A stretch of 64,000 nt of DNA from positions 180,266-244,265 of the forward strand of contig NZ_JYLB01000011.1 in the NCBI RefSeq assembly GCF_001042905.1. Reading direction: 5' to 3'. This stretch comes from Pseudomonas lini (GTDB lineage: Bacteria > Pseudomonadota > Gammaproteobacteria > Pseudomonadales > Pseudomonadaceae). This document shows, one piece after another, positions 25,274 through 34,807 of this stretch (positions within the stretch are counted from its first letter, which is position 1; every line of letters begins with the position of its first letter). The notes below the pieces were generated by a model. It searched no databases and had not been told where the DNA came from. It was given only the letters and a program-made list of their open reading frames with translations. The position numbers and the translations under genes were made by a program.

Positions 25274-28200
25274 TTACGAGAAGAACAACGATTGCGCCAG
25301 TGAGCGACTGATCTCACTGCGGTGAATCGCAATGAGTTCCTGATTGCTGTGGGGATCACGCCATTCGTAGGCGCCTCCCAATCGTCGCTGATCCACCGTT
25401 TTCAAGTGCGCGGCGGTGAATGACGCCAAGGGATCGGCCGGGTTGGCGTAGTGAAAGTGGGCATACCACAGCACCTCCTGGGTTTGTTTGTCGAGAATCT
25501 CGTATTCCAGCAGATAGTCTTTGCGAGGCCCCTTGAGGCGGCGCTGCGTTGCCTTCGCAATCTCGATCTCGCTTTTGCCTTTGAGCCACTCGACCCGGGC
25601 AGCAGTGGGGGCTTGCTGTTTGGTCATGGCGATCCGGGTGCTTCGGCCCGTGGTGTAAAGCGCTTTAGCCGCGCTGTCGAGTTTGTTGCGCAATGTGGTG
25701 GCGGCAGCGGAGCGGCTTTCGCTGATATTACCGGCGCTCAAGGCCTGGTCGATTTTTTTCACCGCGTCGTTCAGTTGTTCGGCATGCAGGTAGTAGATCT
25801 CTTCGATCTCTGTCGGGATGCGCTGCGCCCGGTTGATGTGGGCTTCGGTGCGCCGCCTGAAAGCGGGCAACTCAGTGAGCAGGTTCTGCCCGGCTTGCGT
25901 ACTTTTGGACAGGTCGGGAGTTGCCCTGGGCGGTGCCGGTGGTTTGGCCGGCACTCGTTCTACCCACACCCCCGGGGATTTTTCGTGGAAGGTGGCGATC
26001 ACTTTTCCCGTCAGTGGAGCCACCACGTCGACGAAGTCTGTGTCCTGTCCGCGGGCGTCCTTGCGCGGCTTGCCGACCAGCGTGCCCTTGAAGCGGGTTT
26101 TGATGATCTTTTTCGCAGGGGCTGAAGACGATCTGGACGGACCGGGAACAGGATCAATCAGCCGTTGCTCTCGCAGCAGGTTCGACAATCGTTGCACAGT
26201 GTCCTGGCTGAACTCGGCGACACGTTTTTGCACTTGATCAAGCCGTTCCTGAATGAGTTGTTCCGGGTACTCGCTGGTAAGGTCGAGAAAACGCTGGTCG
26301 ATGATTGCGAACTGCTCGGCCAGGTTGTTCAGGGCCTCAATCCGGTCACCGAGGTTGTGCAGGTTTTCATCTTCACTCAGATCCAGCGAGCTTTGAATAT
26401 TCAGGGCTGCGTCTTCGATCAGGCTTTCCAGCCCCTGCCGTGCTTGTTCCAGAGTCTCTGTCGTACCGGGCTTGAGGCACAGCGCCTGCCCCAGGGTGAT
26501 TTGCAGCAGCTTCAAATCCTGCAGATCAAAGGTCGGGAGCTTGGCTTTGGCACTGCGTGTGATCTCTGCGCCTTCCTTGCCCAGCAGGCTGAGTTCCTCG
26601 AAGCGCGATTGAGCGAATTCGAGTTTGTCGATGATGCCCTGCGTCTGGTCGGTCATTTTTTCGAAAGGCTCGGAACGCTCTTCCTGTGGCGTCGGGTTTT
26701 CCTTGTCGAGCAACTCCAGTGTGACCCCCAGACTGCTGCGGAACACTGGGTATTGCTCGTTGATCCAGGATTGCATCAGAAACAGCTGCAGCGTGATTCG
26801 GTCGAGCATGGCGGTGCGGTAATTGGGAATGGCTTCCAGGACGTTCAGAGACTTCAGGTTCTCGATATGGGCGCTGTACGCTTTCAACTGTGAGTCCAGT
26901 TCGTCGAGGAACCGTTGGCGTGCACTTTCGACGGCGTCAGGTGTGGCTGCCAGCATGGCTTGTCGGACACTGAAGAGCTGTGTTTTCTGGCCTTCAAGTG
27001 AGGCATCGAACGCGGCGATTTCTTCCTTCTTCTTGCGCAACCGCTCCTGATTTTCCCGCTGCACTTGCTTGCGTCGGCTTTTCAGACCTCCACCGCGTAA
27101 TCGCAAGCGCAGATCGACGAACCACTCGCCCCGGACATTGCTCATCAGCAACGGCCCGCTGCGGGGAGGTTGTGGGCGTGAGTCGATGATTTGTACGTCC
27201 TCATGATCGTTGAGGATGACCTCGAACCAGCGCTCACCGACCTTGGCATACCACTGTTGACCGTGGGCGCGCAGGTGCTTGTGTGGCCCTTCGGTCATCG
27301 GTTCGGCGAGCCCTTGCGGGGCCGGGATCATCAGAGTGTCCAGAAATGATTCCAGCGCCGGTAGGGAACGTTGCAAGGCGCCGATGCCGTGAAGCGATGT
27401 TGCGTGGGTTTGTGGGAGTTCATGTGTGGGCAGGTCTGGCTGCCGGATAGCAGTGATTGGAGTTGATGGGGTTGATGGGGTTTTCTCTTCAACAGTGCGT
27501 GCCGTTACCGGACTGGCCGAAGGCGCAAGGCGCGGTTTTTTCCGAACGGCGGCGCGATGCGCCAGCACCATGCCCAGTGTCAGGAAGATATCGGCCAGTG
27601 CCGACCCTGCCAGCGATTCTTGCGGGTGTTCCTGGCTGTCGGCGACTTCTTGCAGATCATCCATGATTTGCCAGATCCACGCGGCCGTGCCGATGCCGCG
27701 CCCCAGAAACGGTAGCGCGGCATTGAAGATCATCCAGCCTCCGCGTTTGAGGGTGGCCCAGCGCGCCTCGGCATTGGAGACCGACTGGCGATCCGCCTGA
27801 GTGATCAACGCCCGGGCATTGGCCTTGAACAGGGTTGCTCGCACATCCTGCTCAATGACGTGTCCGCCCAGAACAACAGGCCCGGCCATTTGCGGCGAGA
27901 CCGTAGGATCGATAAGCAACTGCGGCACCGTCCAGACCGAGGGCAAGGCGCCCGGAAATACATATTGCGAATAGTTGAAACGGACGCGGTCCGGTAGCCA
28001 GGCCAGAACCGATTGGCGCAACGATCTTGAATGGTGAATGGCATACAGCAGGTTGGCGCGGGACGGATATTGAAGCAGTGGCGGGTCGAGCAGCGGGCGA
28101 TAGAGCAGGCACGGGCCCTTGTCCGGTATGCGCGGCTCGATCACGAACATATTGACGACCTCGTCGGCACTGGCGCCGGTATTTTTACCGGTGACGAAGG

Positions 28201-29851
28201 CCAGCGGGCGGATGACGATGTCCTGCCCATCGACCTGTCGATCGGCCGGCTCGCTGGCCAGGGCGGCAAGGACATACCGATAGCCTTGTTCATCAACATC
28301 CGCTTGTGCACGGATCTTGTTTTGCAGCGTCAGCAACGGCAGTTCAATGGCCAGTTGCCGGGTATAGAGCCGTTGCAGTGATGAGGCTTGCGCGGCGTCG
28401 TCGACCAGTCGGCGTTTGAGCATGGCCGGGTAGGTCGCACCGATGTTGACGGCGCTGATCAGCTTTTCCACGTAGTCGTAGGTCATCCAGGCCGGTACCG
28501 CCGTGCCGTTCTTGTAGCGGACGGTCTTGTTGCCCGGCGGCAGGCCGACCAGGTTCTGCAAGGCCAGTTCGACAAGGCTCAGGGTCAGGGTTTCGTTGTC
28601 GCCAGGGAAGACGAAGGTGCCCCAGACGGTAACGCTGGTAATGCTGATTTCGATGTCGTCGAGTTTCAGGTCAGTGCCATGCGGGTGCTTTTTGTTCAAT
28701 TGCTCGGCCAATGCATTCAGGGTGAAGCGCTTAATGTCGGGGATTTCTCTTTGAAAGGTTTTTCCGCTGTTTTGTTGCTCGAATACCGCCAGATCCAGCA
28801 GGTGTCGGCTATAGCAGGTCTGATCTGCAGGCGATGCTTTTTCCAGCCATTGCGGCAATGCGTGTTCTATGTGATTGAACTGGGGTTTGAGGCGCTCCGG
28901 CGGTTCCTGATTGCCAGCACTGCCGGGTCGGGAAACAAGACCGGTTTCGCTGACGCTCTGGAAGAAATCGATGTAACCGATCGCCTCAGCTTCCAGTGCA
29001 ATCAATGTGCAGGCCTGCTGATCGAAGTAGTTACCTTGCGGCTCGAACAACCGCCAGTAAAGGCCTGGGTTGGGTCCCGCTAGCACTTGCGTCAACGACT
29101 GCCCCAATGCGTCGAATGAGTCGAAGCGTTGAAAGCCTTGGGTGATTGAATGCGTCAGGATCAGCGTTCGATTGCCGAGCGTGCCGATCAGCACGGCGGT
29201 ATCGAGGACACTCAGGTGCTTGCGGTCAGTCGCCTCGCCGAGGTCGATATCGATCAGGCAGGCGCGGGTCTTGTACTTGTCACCCGAAAGACGCCGGGCC
29301 TTGTCCGGTTCATTGAAGACGGCCCGCGCCATGGCCCGTTGATCGGCGTCCCAGCCGTTGTCTTCGGCGATATTCCACTGGTTGCGCAAGGTATCCGACA
29401 GCAGGTACCAGCGAGGGTGGTCGGGTGTGACGGGATCGTTCCAGTAGTCCACCTGATTTTCCTGATAGGCGGTAAACAGCACGGGTGCGAGTTCATTGAG
29501 CAGGCAACCGATCGCATCGATTTTTACCGGAAGCTGGATCGCCGGCTCGACGCCCGGCTTCAGCGTCAGGAAATGTTCGCCGTCGATGTAAGTCACCGCG
29601 TCTCCAGACAAGGCGAGACGTACGAGCACATCGGTGAGGGATTCGAAACGAGGATCGCCATGGGTAATCTGTTGGTCGTTGATGATCCAGCCGGGGGTGA
29701 CAACCAGGGTCAAGGCCGGGTCGATGCTCAGTTGCGGATAGAGCGGGTCAAACACGGAACGCAATAAGGTCGAAGCAACCTCGTTGATCGAGGGGCCGCT
29801 GACTAATAGGGTCAGTACGTCAACTGCACTGGGGGCGGAGGGGTCGGACAT
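25274..29851 (-). CDS. Giant dermonecrotic-toxin-like (DUF6543) protein
   Basis: 1525 residues from ATG 29851, placed 6 bases after GAAGGAA; an ATG two codons upstream is too close to that site. There is no signal peptide. The N-terminal about 800 residues resemble the large Pseudomonas proteins labelled dermonecrotic toxin domain/DUF6543 (DNGWDADQRAMARAVF, DIDLGEATDRKHLSVLDTAVLIGTL). A hydrophobic patch follows (MIFNAALPFLGRGIGTAAWIW, about residue 710), then a long charged coiled-coil region (about 930-1300) and a conserved C-terminus (EILDKQTQEVLWYAHFHYA). The family call is from memory of sequence patterns. I see no catalytic motif. It is a single gene with no adjacent immunity gene. Confidence 0.75.
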   Translation of the reverse strand: MSDPSAPSAVDVLTLLVSGPSINEVASTLLRSVFDPLYPQLSIDPALTLVVTPGWIINDQQITHGDPRFESLTDVLVRLALSGDAVTYIDGEHFLTLKPGVEPAIQLPVKIDAIGCLLNELAPVLFTAYQENQVDYWNDPVTPDHPRWYLLSDTLRNQWNIAEDNGWDADQRAMARAVFNEPDKARRLSGDKYKTRACLIDIDLGEATDRKHLSVLDTAVLIGTLGNRTLILTHSITQGFQRFDSFDALGQSLTQVLAGPNPGLYWRLFEPQGNYFDQQACTLIALEAEAIGYIDFFQSVSETGLVSRPGSAGNQEPPERLKPQFNHIEHALPQWLEKASPADQTCYSRHLLDLAVFEQQNSGKTFQREIPDIKRFTLNALAEQLNKKHPHGTDLKLDDIEISITSVTVWGTFVFPGDNETLTLSLVELALQNLVGLPPGNKTVRYKNGTAVPAWMTYDYVEKLISAVNIGATYPAMLKRRLVDDAAQASSLQRLYTRQLAIELPLLTLQNKIRAQADVDEQGYRYVLAALASEPADRQVDGQDIVIRPLAFVTGKNTGASADEVVNMFVIEPRIPDKGPCLLYRPLLDPPLLQYPSRANLLYAIHHSRSLRQSVLAWLPDRVRFNYSQYVFPGALPSVWTVPQLLIDPTVSPQMAGPVVLGGHVIEQDVRATLFKANARALITQADRQSVSNAEARWATLKRGGWMIFNAALPFLGRGIGTAAWIWQIMDDLQEVADSQEHPQESLAGSALADIFLTLGMVLAHRAAVRKKPRLAPSASPVTARTVEEKTPSTPSTPITAIRQPDLPTHELPQTHATSLHGIGALQRSLPALESFLDTLMIPAPQGLAEPMTEGPHKHLRAHGQQWYAKVGERWFEVILNDHEDVQIIDSRPQPPRSGPLLMSNVRGEWFVDLRLRLRGGGLKSRRKQVQRENQERLRKKKEEIAAFDASLEGQKTQLFSVRQAMLAATPDAVESARQRFLDELDSQLKAYSAHIENLKSLNVLEAIPNYRTAMLDRITLQLFLMQSWINEQYPVFRSSLGVTLELLDKENPTPQEERSEPFEKMTDQTQGIIDKLEFAQSRFEELSLLGKEGAEITRSAKAKLPTFDLQDLKLLQITLGQALCLKPGTTETLEQARQGLESLIEDAALNIQSSLDLSEDENLHNLGDRIEALNNLAEQFAIIDQRFLDLTSEYPEQLIQERLDQVQKRVAEFSQDTVQRLSNLLREQRLIDPVPGPSRSSSAPAKKIIKTRFKGTLVGKPRKDARGQDTDFVDVVAPLTGKVIATFHEKSPGVWVERVPAKPPAPPRATPDLSKSTQAGQNLLTELPAFRRRTEAHINRAQRIPTEIEEIYYLHAEQLNDAVKKIDQALSAGNISESRSAAATTLRNKLDSAAKALYTTGRSTRIAMTKQQAPTAARVEWLKGKSEIEIAKATQRRLKGPRKDYLLEYEILDKQTQEVLWYAHFHYANPADPLASFTAAHLKTVDQRRLGGAYEWRDPHSNQELIAIHRSEISRSLAQSLFFS

Positions 29852-29962
29852 GGTCATTTCCTTCTCTGACGGCTGAGGTCGCTGTTCACGAACAGCGACG
29901 GGTCAGGGCAAGGTATTGGGGCGACGATGACGGGTGGCGGTAGATAAATATCGCAGACAAAA

Positions 29963-29988
29963 AAAGACCCGCGCTGGCGCGGGTCTTT
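29963..29988. terminator. Intrinsic terminator between the toxin-like and polyamine-binding genes
   Basis: AAAGACCCGCG-CTGG-CGCGGGTCTTT is a perfect hairpin with A and T runs on both sides. It lies just past the stop of the polyamine-binding gene on the minus strand, 112 bp before the start of the giant gene. Confidence 0.9.
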
Positions 29989-30001
29989 GGTTTTCACGGT
30001 T

Positions 30002-31117
30002 TCAAGTGCCGGACTTGATCTTGGTCCAGGCGCGGGTCCGTGCCCGTTCGGCATCACGAGGCAACGGTTGCAGGGTGTAGAGCGTGCTCATCGCCGCTTC
30101 GGTCGGGTACAGGTTCGGGTTGTTGCGGATCGCCGGGTCGACCATTTCCGTGGCGTCCTTGTTCGGGTTCGGGTAGCCGACGAAGTCGCTGACTGGCGCG
30201 ATTACTTGGGGTTGCAGCAAGTAGTTTATGAAGGTGTAGGCGTCTTCCGGGTTTTTCGCGCCTTTGGGGATCGCCAGCATGTCGAACCAGATCGGCGCGC
30301 CTTCTTTGGGCAGGCGCATGTCGACGATTACGCCATTCTTGGCTTCCTTGGCGCGGTTGGCGGCCTGGGAGAAGCTGCCGGAATAACCGACTGCGACGCA
30401 GATGTCACCGTTGGCAATATCGGCCATGTACTTGGACGAATGGAAGTAGGTGATGTACGGACGAATCTTCATCAGCAGCGCTTCAGCCTTGGCGTAGTCC
30501 GCCGGCTTCTTGCTGTTGGGGTCCAGGCCCAGGTGCTGCAGGGCCAGCGGCAGGATCTCTGACGGCGAGTCGAGCAGGGCCACGCCGCACTGCTTGAGCT
30601 TGCTGATGTTCTCTTCCTTGAAGATCAGGTCCCAGCTGTCCACCGGCGCGTTATCGCCTAACGCTGCTTTGACCTTGTCCGGGTTGAAGCCGATCAGGAT
30701 GGTCCCGTACATGTACGGCACGGCGAATTTGTTGCCCGGGTCGTTGGCTTCGATCAGCTTCATCAGCTTCGGATCGAGGTGGTTCGAGTTCGGCAGTTTG
30801 CTGCGGTCCAGTGGCTGGAACACCCCGGCTTCGATCTGCTTGGCGAGGAACACGTTGGACGGCACCACCACGTCGTAGCCGGAGTTGCCGGTCAGCAACT
30901 TGGCCTCCAGCGCTTCGTTGGTGTCGAAGATGTCGTAGACCAGTTTGGTCTGGGTGTTCTGGGTCTTGAAATCTTCCAGCGCCTTGGGGGTGATGTAGTC
31001 GAACCAGTTGTACACCCGCAAGGTACGTTCTTCAGCGTGAACGGCACCACTGAGCAGCGTGGCGCATAGCACTGTGGGCAAGAGCGCTGGCGCGATAAAA
31101 CGCTTGAGTCGGTTCAT
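30002..31117 (-). CDS. Polyamine ABC transporter substrate-binding protein (PotF-like)
   Basis: 371 residues, ATG 31117 after GAGGAATTAG. The signal peptide is LLPTVLCATLLSGAVHAEE. The body matches PotF/SpuD proteins (LRVYNWFDYITPKALEDFKTQ, TKLVYDIFDTNEALEAKLLTGNSGYDVVVPS, FNPDKVKAALG, ALLDSPSEILPLALQHLG). It binds putrescine or spermidine-type ligands in the periplasm. No permease or ATPase genes are beside it. It is 12 bp behind an acetylpolyamine amidohydrolase gene, so its ligand may be an acetylated polyamine (inference). Confidence 0.92.
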   Translation of the reverse strand: MNRLKRFIAPALLPTVLCATLLSGAVHAEERTLRVYNWFDYITPKALEDFKTQNTQTKLVYDIFDTNEALEAKLLTGNSGYDVVVPSNVFLAKQIEAGVFQPLDRSKLPNSNHLDPKLMKLIEANDPGNKFAVPYMYGTILIGFNPDKVKAALGDNAPVDSWDLIFKEENISKLKQCGVALLDSPSEILPLALQHLGLDPNSKKPADYAKAEALLMKIRPYITYFHSSKYMADIANGDICVAVGYSGSFSQAANRAKEAKNGVIVDMRLPKEGAPIWFDMLAIPKGAKNPEDAYTFINYLLQPQVIAPVSDFVGYPNPNKDATEMVDPAIRNNPNLYPTEAAMSTLYTLQPLPRDAERARTRAWTKIKSGT

Positions 31118-31129
31118 TGTTCTAATTCC

Positions 31130-32161
31130 TCATTGGGCGCTTTCAAAACCTTCGAGAACGTTCACGGCATTGATGCCGATTTCTTCCACCGCGTAACCGC
31201 CTTCCATCACGAACAGCGTCGGCTTGCCGAGGCCCGCGATGCGCGCGCCCATCGCCAGGTAATCCGGGCTGTCGAGTTTGAACTGGGAGATCGGGTCGTC
31301 CTTGAACGTATCGACACCCAGGGACACGACGACGATGTCGGCGCCGTACTTTTCGATCTCTTTGCAGGCCTGCTCCAGCGCTGCGCTCCAACGGTCCCAG
31401 CCTGAACCGGCGGGCAAAGGGTAGTTGAAGTTGAACCCTTCACCTGCGCCTTCACCGTGTTCGTCTTCGTAACCGAGGAAGAACGGAAACTCGGCTTGCG
31501 GATGGCCATGGATCGAGGTGAACAGCACGTCGCTGCGTTCGTAGAAAATCGATTGGGTGCCGTTGCCGTGGTGGTAATCGACATCGAGGATCGCGACCTT
31601 TTTGTGGCCTTGATCGAGGAATGCCTGAGCAGCGATGGCGGCGTTGTTGAGGTAGCAATAACCGCCCATCAAATCGCTGGCGGCATGGTGTCCCGGTGGA
31701 CGGCACAAGGCGAAAGCACTGCGAGCACCGCGCTGGATTTGCGCCTGCGCGGTCAACGCCACTTGCGCCGCGCTATACGCCGCTTGCCAGGTGCCGGCGG
31801 TAATCGGTGCGCCGCCGTCGAAGCTGTAATAGCCGAGCTGGCCGTGCAGGCTAGTGGGCATGATCCGGCGCAAGGTGCGGGCCGGCCAAGTGTAGGGCAG
31901 CAAGTCGCCGTCGGTATTGAACTCGGTCCAGCGCGCCCAGGCCCCTTTGAAGAAGTCGAGGTAATCGCGGCTGTGGATGCGCTGAATCGGCTCTAGACCG
32001 AAATCCTGCGGCGACTCGACCGGGCCCAGATGGCGGGACTGTACGCGTGCCAGCACATGGTCGGCCCGCGAGGGCATTTCGAAGCAGGGCATCAATTGCC
32101 CGTCCATCAATTCACAACGGCCGTGATGCAAGTGGTGATCGTCCGAGTAGATCGTCAGCAT
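31130..32161 (-). CDS. Acetylpolyamine amidohydrolase (histone deacetylase family)
   Basis: 343 residues from ATG 32161, with GGAGAAC 7 bases upstream. The frame extends further but lacks a ribosome site. The start MLTIYSDDHHLHHGRCELMDGQLMPCFEMP is typical of bacterial AphA/AphB enzymes. The zinc and catalytic motifs are visible as RPPGHHA (tandem His), DVDYHHGNGT, and SLGVDTFKDDP. It removes the acetyl group from acetylputrescine or acetylcadaverine. It is the first gene of an operon with a PotF-like binding protein, which fits polyamine recovery. Confidence 0.94.
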   Translation of the reverse strand: MLTIYSDDHHLHHGRCELMDGQLMPCFEMPSRADHVLARVQSRHLGPVESPQDFGLEPIQRIHSRDYLDFFKGAWARWTEFNTDGDLLPYTWPARTLRRIMPTSLHGQLGYYSFDGGAPITAGTWQAAYSAAQVALTAQAQIQRGARSAFALCRPPGHHAASDLMGGYCYLNNAAIAAQAFLDQGHKKVAILDVDYHHGNGTQSIFYERSDVLFTSIHGHPQAEFPFFLGYEDEHGEGAGEGFNFNYPLPAGSGWDRWSAALEQACKEIEKYGADIVVVSLGVDTFKDDPISQFKLDSPDYLAMGARIAGLGKPTLFVMEGGYAVEEIGINAVNVLEGFESAQ

Positions 32162-32329
32162 TCTTGTTCTCCGCAGGCTGATTCGGTTGCATACAGTCTT
32201 GCGGCGGGCGGCGTTTGGGAGAACGGCAGGAAAGGCCAAAAGGGGATTGATATGGCCAAAAGATTTGACCGAAATTCGCCCCTTGATCGCACGCCGATGC
32301 TTCAACATTGGGCATGGAATGCCGAACCT

Positions 32330-32419
32330 GTGGGAGCGGGCTTGCCCGCGAAAGCGGTGGTCCGGTCAATGGAGATGCGTCGAATGTACTGGCCTCTTCG
32401 CGGGCAAGCCCGCTCCCAC
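32330..32419. repeat. Intergenic inverted repeat, family B (REPIN-like)
   Basis: GTGGGAGCGGGCTTGCCCGC and its complement around a centre of about 45 bp. It ends 5 bp before the stop codon of the AraC-type gene. Confidence 0.9.
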
Positions 32420-32423
32420 AGGG

Positions 32424-33422
32424 TTATCGGTGTGGCCTGAACTGGCTCGGCGCCACACCACTCCAGCGCACAAACGCATGTCGGAAGCTCGCGGTCTCGC
32501 TGAACCCCAACGCCTCGGCAATCCGGTAGATCGGCAATTGATCTTCGCAGAGCATTCGCTTGGCCTGCTCGAAGCGCAACTCATCGAGCAATTCCTGATA
32601 GCTGCAGCCCAAGTCCTTTAGATGTCGGCGCAAAGTCCGCGCCGAACAATTCATTTGTTCCGCCAACCCTTCAAGCCCGGGCGCCGCGTTGAGTTGTGCG
32701 GCGAGTAGTTGGCGGATACGCCCGAGCCAGGCCTGGCGCCCGGTGAATTCGGTGTTTTGCTTGCGGCAACGTTCGGCCATGGCCTGATGGGTGATGGCGT
32801 CGGCCAGAGGCAGGGGTTGTTCGAGCCAGTGTTTGTCGAAAGCAAAGGCATTGGACACCGCATCGAACTGCAAGGGGCAGTCGAAACGCTCGGTGTAGTG
32901 CGCCTGATAGTCAGGCGCCGGGTGTTCGAAGCGGGCGCCGAGCAGAGGCAGAGGGTGGCCAAGCAAGTCTTCGCAGGTGACTTTCATCGAAACCAGGCAA
33001 AACTCGACATTGAATGGTGCCAGCGCCGGATTTTCCCGATAGTCGCCTGCGGTGAGCCAGATGCGCTCGTCCTCTTCTTCCAGGCTCAACTCGAACAGTG
33101 TTCCCAATAGCGCCGGATAGTGCAGCGCCAATCGCAACGCGTCACCTAAAGTGGCGCTGGTGAGTAAGGCGTACCCGAGCATGCCGTAGGACGAGACGTG
33201 CATCCGCCGACCCAGCTCCAGGCCGATATCGCGACGTAATGCGACGGCGTTGGCGCAAACCAGCATCTCTTGGTTGGTGGTGATGCGCGTGTCCGCCCGG
33301 CTCAAATCCGCCGCGCTGATGCCGCTGCCAGCCAATAACGCTTCGCTGGACAGGCCTTCGGCCTTGAAGGTGTTGAGCACCAGAGAGACGGCATTGAGGG
33401 TGGTGAGGTGGGAGTGGAGCAT
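32424..33422 (-). CDS. AraC family transcriptional regulator with AraC-binding-type N-terminal domain
   Basis: 332 residues. Residues about 20-210 match the large N-terminal domain found in OruR/ArgR-like pseudomonad regulators (EMLVCANAVALRRDIGLELGRRMHVSSYGMLGYALLTSATLGDALRLALHYPALLG). Residues 235-332 are the double helix-turn-helix domain (CSARTLRRHLKDLGCSYQELLDELRFEQAKRML and YRIAEALGFSETASFRHAFVRWSGVAPSQFR). The effector and targets are not evident. It lies between the acetylpolyamine operon and ansA, all on the minus strand but separated by repeats. Confidence 0.92.
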   Translation of the reverse strand: MLHSHLTTLNAVSLVLNTFKAEGLSSEALLAGSGISAADLSRADTRITTNQEMLVCANAVALRRDIGLELGRRMHVSSYGMLGYALLTSATLGDALRLALHYPALLGTLFELSLEEEDERIWLTAGDYRENPALAPFNVEFCLVSMKVTCEDLLGHPLPLLGARFEHPAPDYQAHYTERFDCPLQFDAVSNAFAFDKHWLEQPLPLADAITHQAMAERCRKQNTEFTGRQAWLGRIRQLLAAQLNAAPGLEGLAEQMNCSARTLRRHLKDLGCSYQELLDELRFEQAKRMLCEDQLPIYRIAEALGFSETASFRHAFVRWSGVAPSQFRPHR

Positions 33423-33482
33423 GGGTAGTTCCAGCCGTTAAGTAGCCGGAGGCGAGCAAGTTATATGCCCAACGACGATCCT

Positions 33483-33645
33483 GTGGGAGCGGGCTTTTTG
33501 TGGCGAGGGGGCTTGCCCCCGTTCGGCTGCGAAGCAGTCGTAAATGGGTGCCGCGCATTAACTGAAGAGCGCGCCTACTGGCTCTTGGGGAGCGCTTCGC
33601 ACTCCAACGGGGGCAAGCCCCCTCGCCACAAGAGCCCGCTCCCAC
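33483..33645. repeat. Nested compound repeat: one REPIN inserted in another
   Basis: The outer arms are family B (GTGGGAGCGGGCT ... AGCCCGCTCCCAC). Inside them is a complete second element with arms TGTGGCGAGGGGGCTTGCCC and its complement, and an inner CTTCGCA-type stem. It lies between the AraC gene start and the ansA stop. Confidence 0.88.
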
Positions 33646-33661
33646 AGGGTTTTGTGATTTG

Positions 33662-34666
33662 TCAGCTCAGTTCGCCGCACAGGTCGAGTTCAACCAGTCG
33701 CCGAACTTCAGTGGTCTCAAGCCCTGCACCCAGCAGTCCATGCAACTTGCCAAACGCCGCCTCGCGAGTCATGCCGCCACCGGACAACACCCCGGCGTCA
33801 CGCAAGCGGCTACCGGCCTCGTATACGTCGAGCTGCACACCACCTTCATGACATTGCGTCACCGCGACCACCACCACACCTTTGTCCCGCGCCCGTTCCA
33901 GGCTGACGACAAACTCGGGGTTGTCGCTCGGCCCGGTACCGCTGCCATAACATTCCAGTACCAGACCCTGAATACCGCTGTTGAGCAGGCCATCCAGTTG
34001 ATCGGCACCGATGCCCGGGAACAGCGGCAGCACCGCGACCTTCGCCAGCTGTTTAGGCTGGTTGTAGTTCAGCTGCGCCGGCACGGAAGTCGCCTTCACG
34101 CCGCCGCCCTGACGCTCCAGCCGCTTGAACGGATGACGGCCGAAGCTGCGAACCTTGGCGCACCGGGTCGGGTCGAGCAGTTCTCCGTGGAAGTACAGAT
34201 GAACGCCCGGTGCCAGGCCTTGGCCAAGAGCAACCAATGCACCGCTGAGGTTTTCCCAGGCATCGCTGTCGGCTACGCCGGCCGGCAGCATGGAGCCGGT
34301 GAACACAACGCGGGCATGCAGGCCGAGCAGCTGAAAGCTTATGGCTGCGGCGCTGTAGGCCAGGGTGTCGGTGCCATGCAGGATTAACACGCTGTCGCAG
34401 CCCTGGACATCAACGGCGTCGACCACTGCTTCACGCAGTTGCTGCCAGTAGGCGGGCGTCATGTTGGCGCTGTCGATCAGCGGCGCCATCTCGCGAAAGC
34501 GCCACTGCGGCACCACCAGCTCAGGCTGGCTGTGCAGATACTCGCGCATCCGCGATTCGAAACCGGACGCTGGCGCCAAGCCGTGGGCACTGGCTTGCAT
34601 ACCGATGGTGCCGCCGGTGTAGAGCACCATGACGTGCTGGGCAGCAGGAAAAGTCGAGGAATTCAT
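33662..34666 (-). CDS. ansA: L-asparaginase, type I
   Basis: 334 residues from ATG 34666, preceded by GGAG; the frame continues upstream without a ribosome site. It hydrolyses asparagine to aspartate and ammonia. The first catalytic threonine lies in MVLYTGGTIGM, and the second triad in LILHGTDTLAYSA. There is no signal peptide, so it is cytoplasmic. The FTGSMLPAGVADSDAWENL segment is also typical. With aspA at 36774 it provides asparagine to fumarate conversion, and the AGCS transporter lies between them. Confidence 0.93.
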   Translation of the reverse strand: MNSSTFPAAQHVMVLYTGGTIGMQASAHGLAPASGFESRMREYLHSQPELVVPQWRFREMAPLIDSANMTPAYWQQLREAVVDAVDVQGCDSVLILHGTDTLAYSAAAISFQLLGLHARVVFTGSMLPAGVADSDAWENLSGALVALGQGLAPGVHLYFHGELLDPTRCAKVRSFGRHPFKRLERQGGGVKATSVPAQLNYNQPKQLAKVAVLPLFPGIGADQLDGLLNSGIQGLVLECYGSGTGPSDNPEFVVSLERARDKGVVVVAVTQCHEGGVQLDVYEAGSRLRDAGVLSGGGMTREAAFGKLHGLLGAGLETTEVRRLVELDLCGELS

Positions 34667-34807
34667 GGAGGTTCTCCGAAAACGATGTGGGAGCGAGCCT
34701 GCTCGCGATGGCAGCGACGTGGTCTCAAACCCGAACCAAAACGGCAGCATCAAAAAAGCTGCCACAACATGCGACCGAGCATGACGCCGGTCGCAAGCTG
34801 TGTCACG

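Noticed and set aside
33465..33851. 128-codon plus-strand frame across the nested repeat
   Set aside because: The frame is made largely of repeat arms and antisense ansA sequence.
34687..34710. Single GTGGGAGCGAGCC element as a promoter or operator
   Set aside because: It matches one arm of the family B repeat and is most simply a solitary REP unit.
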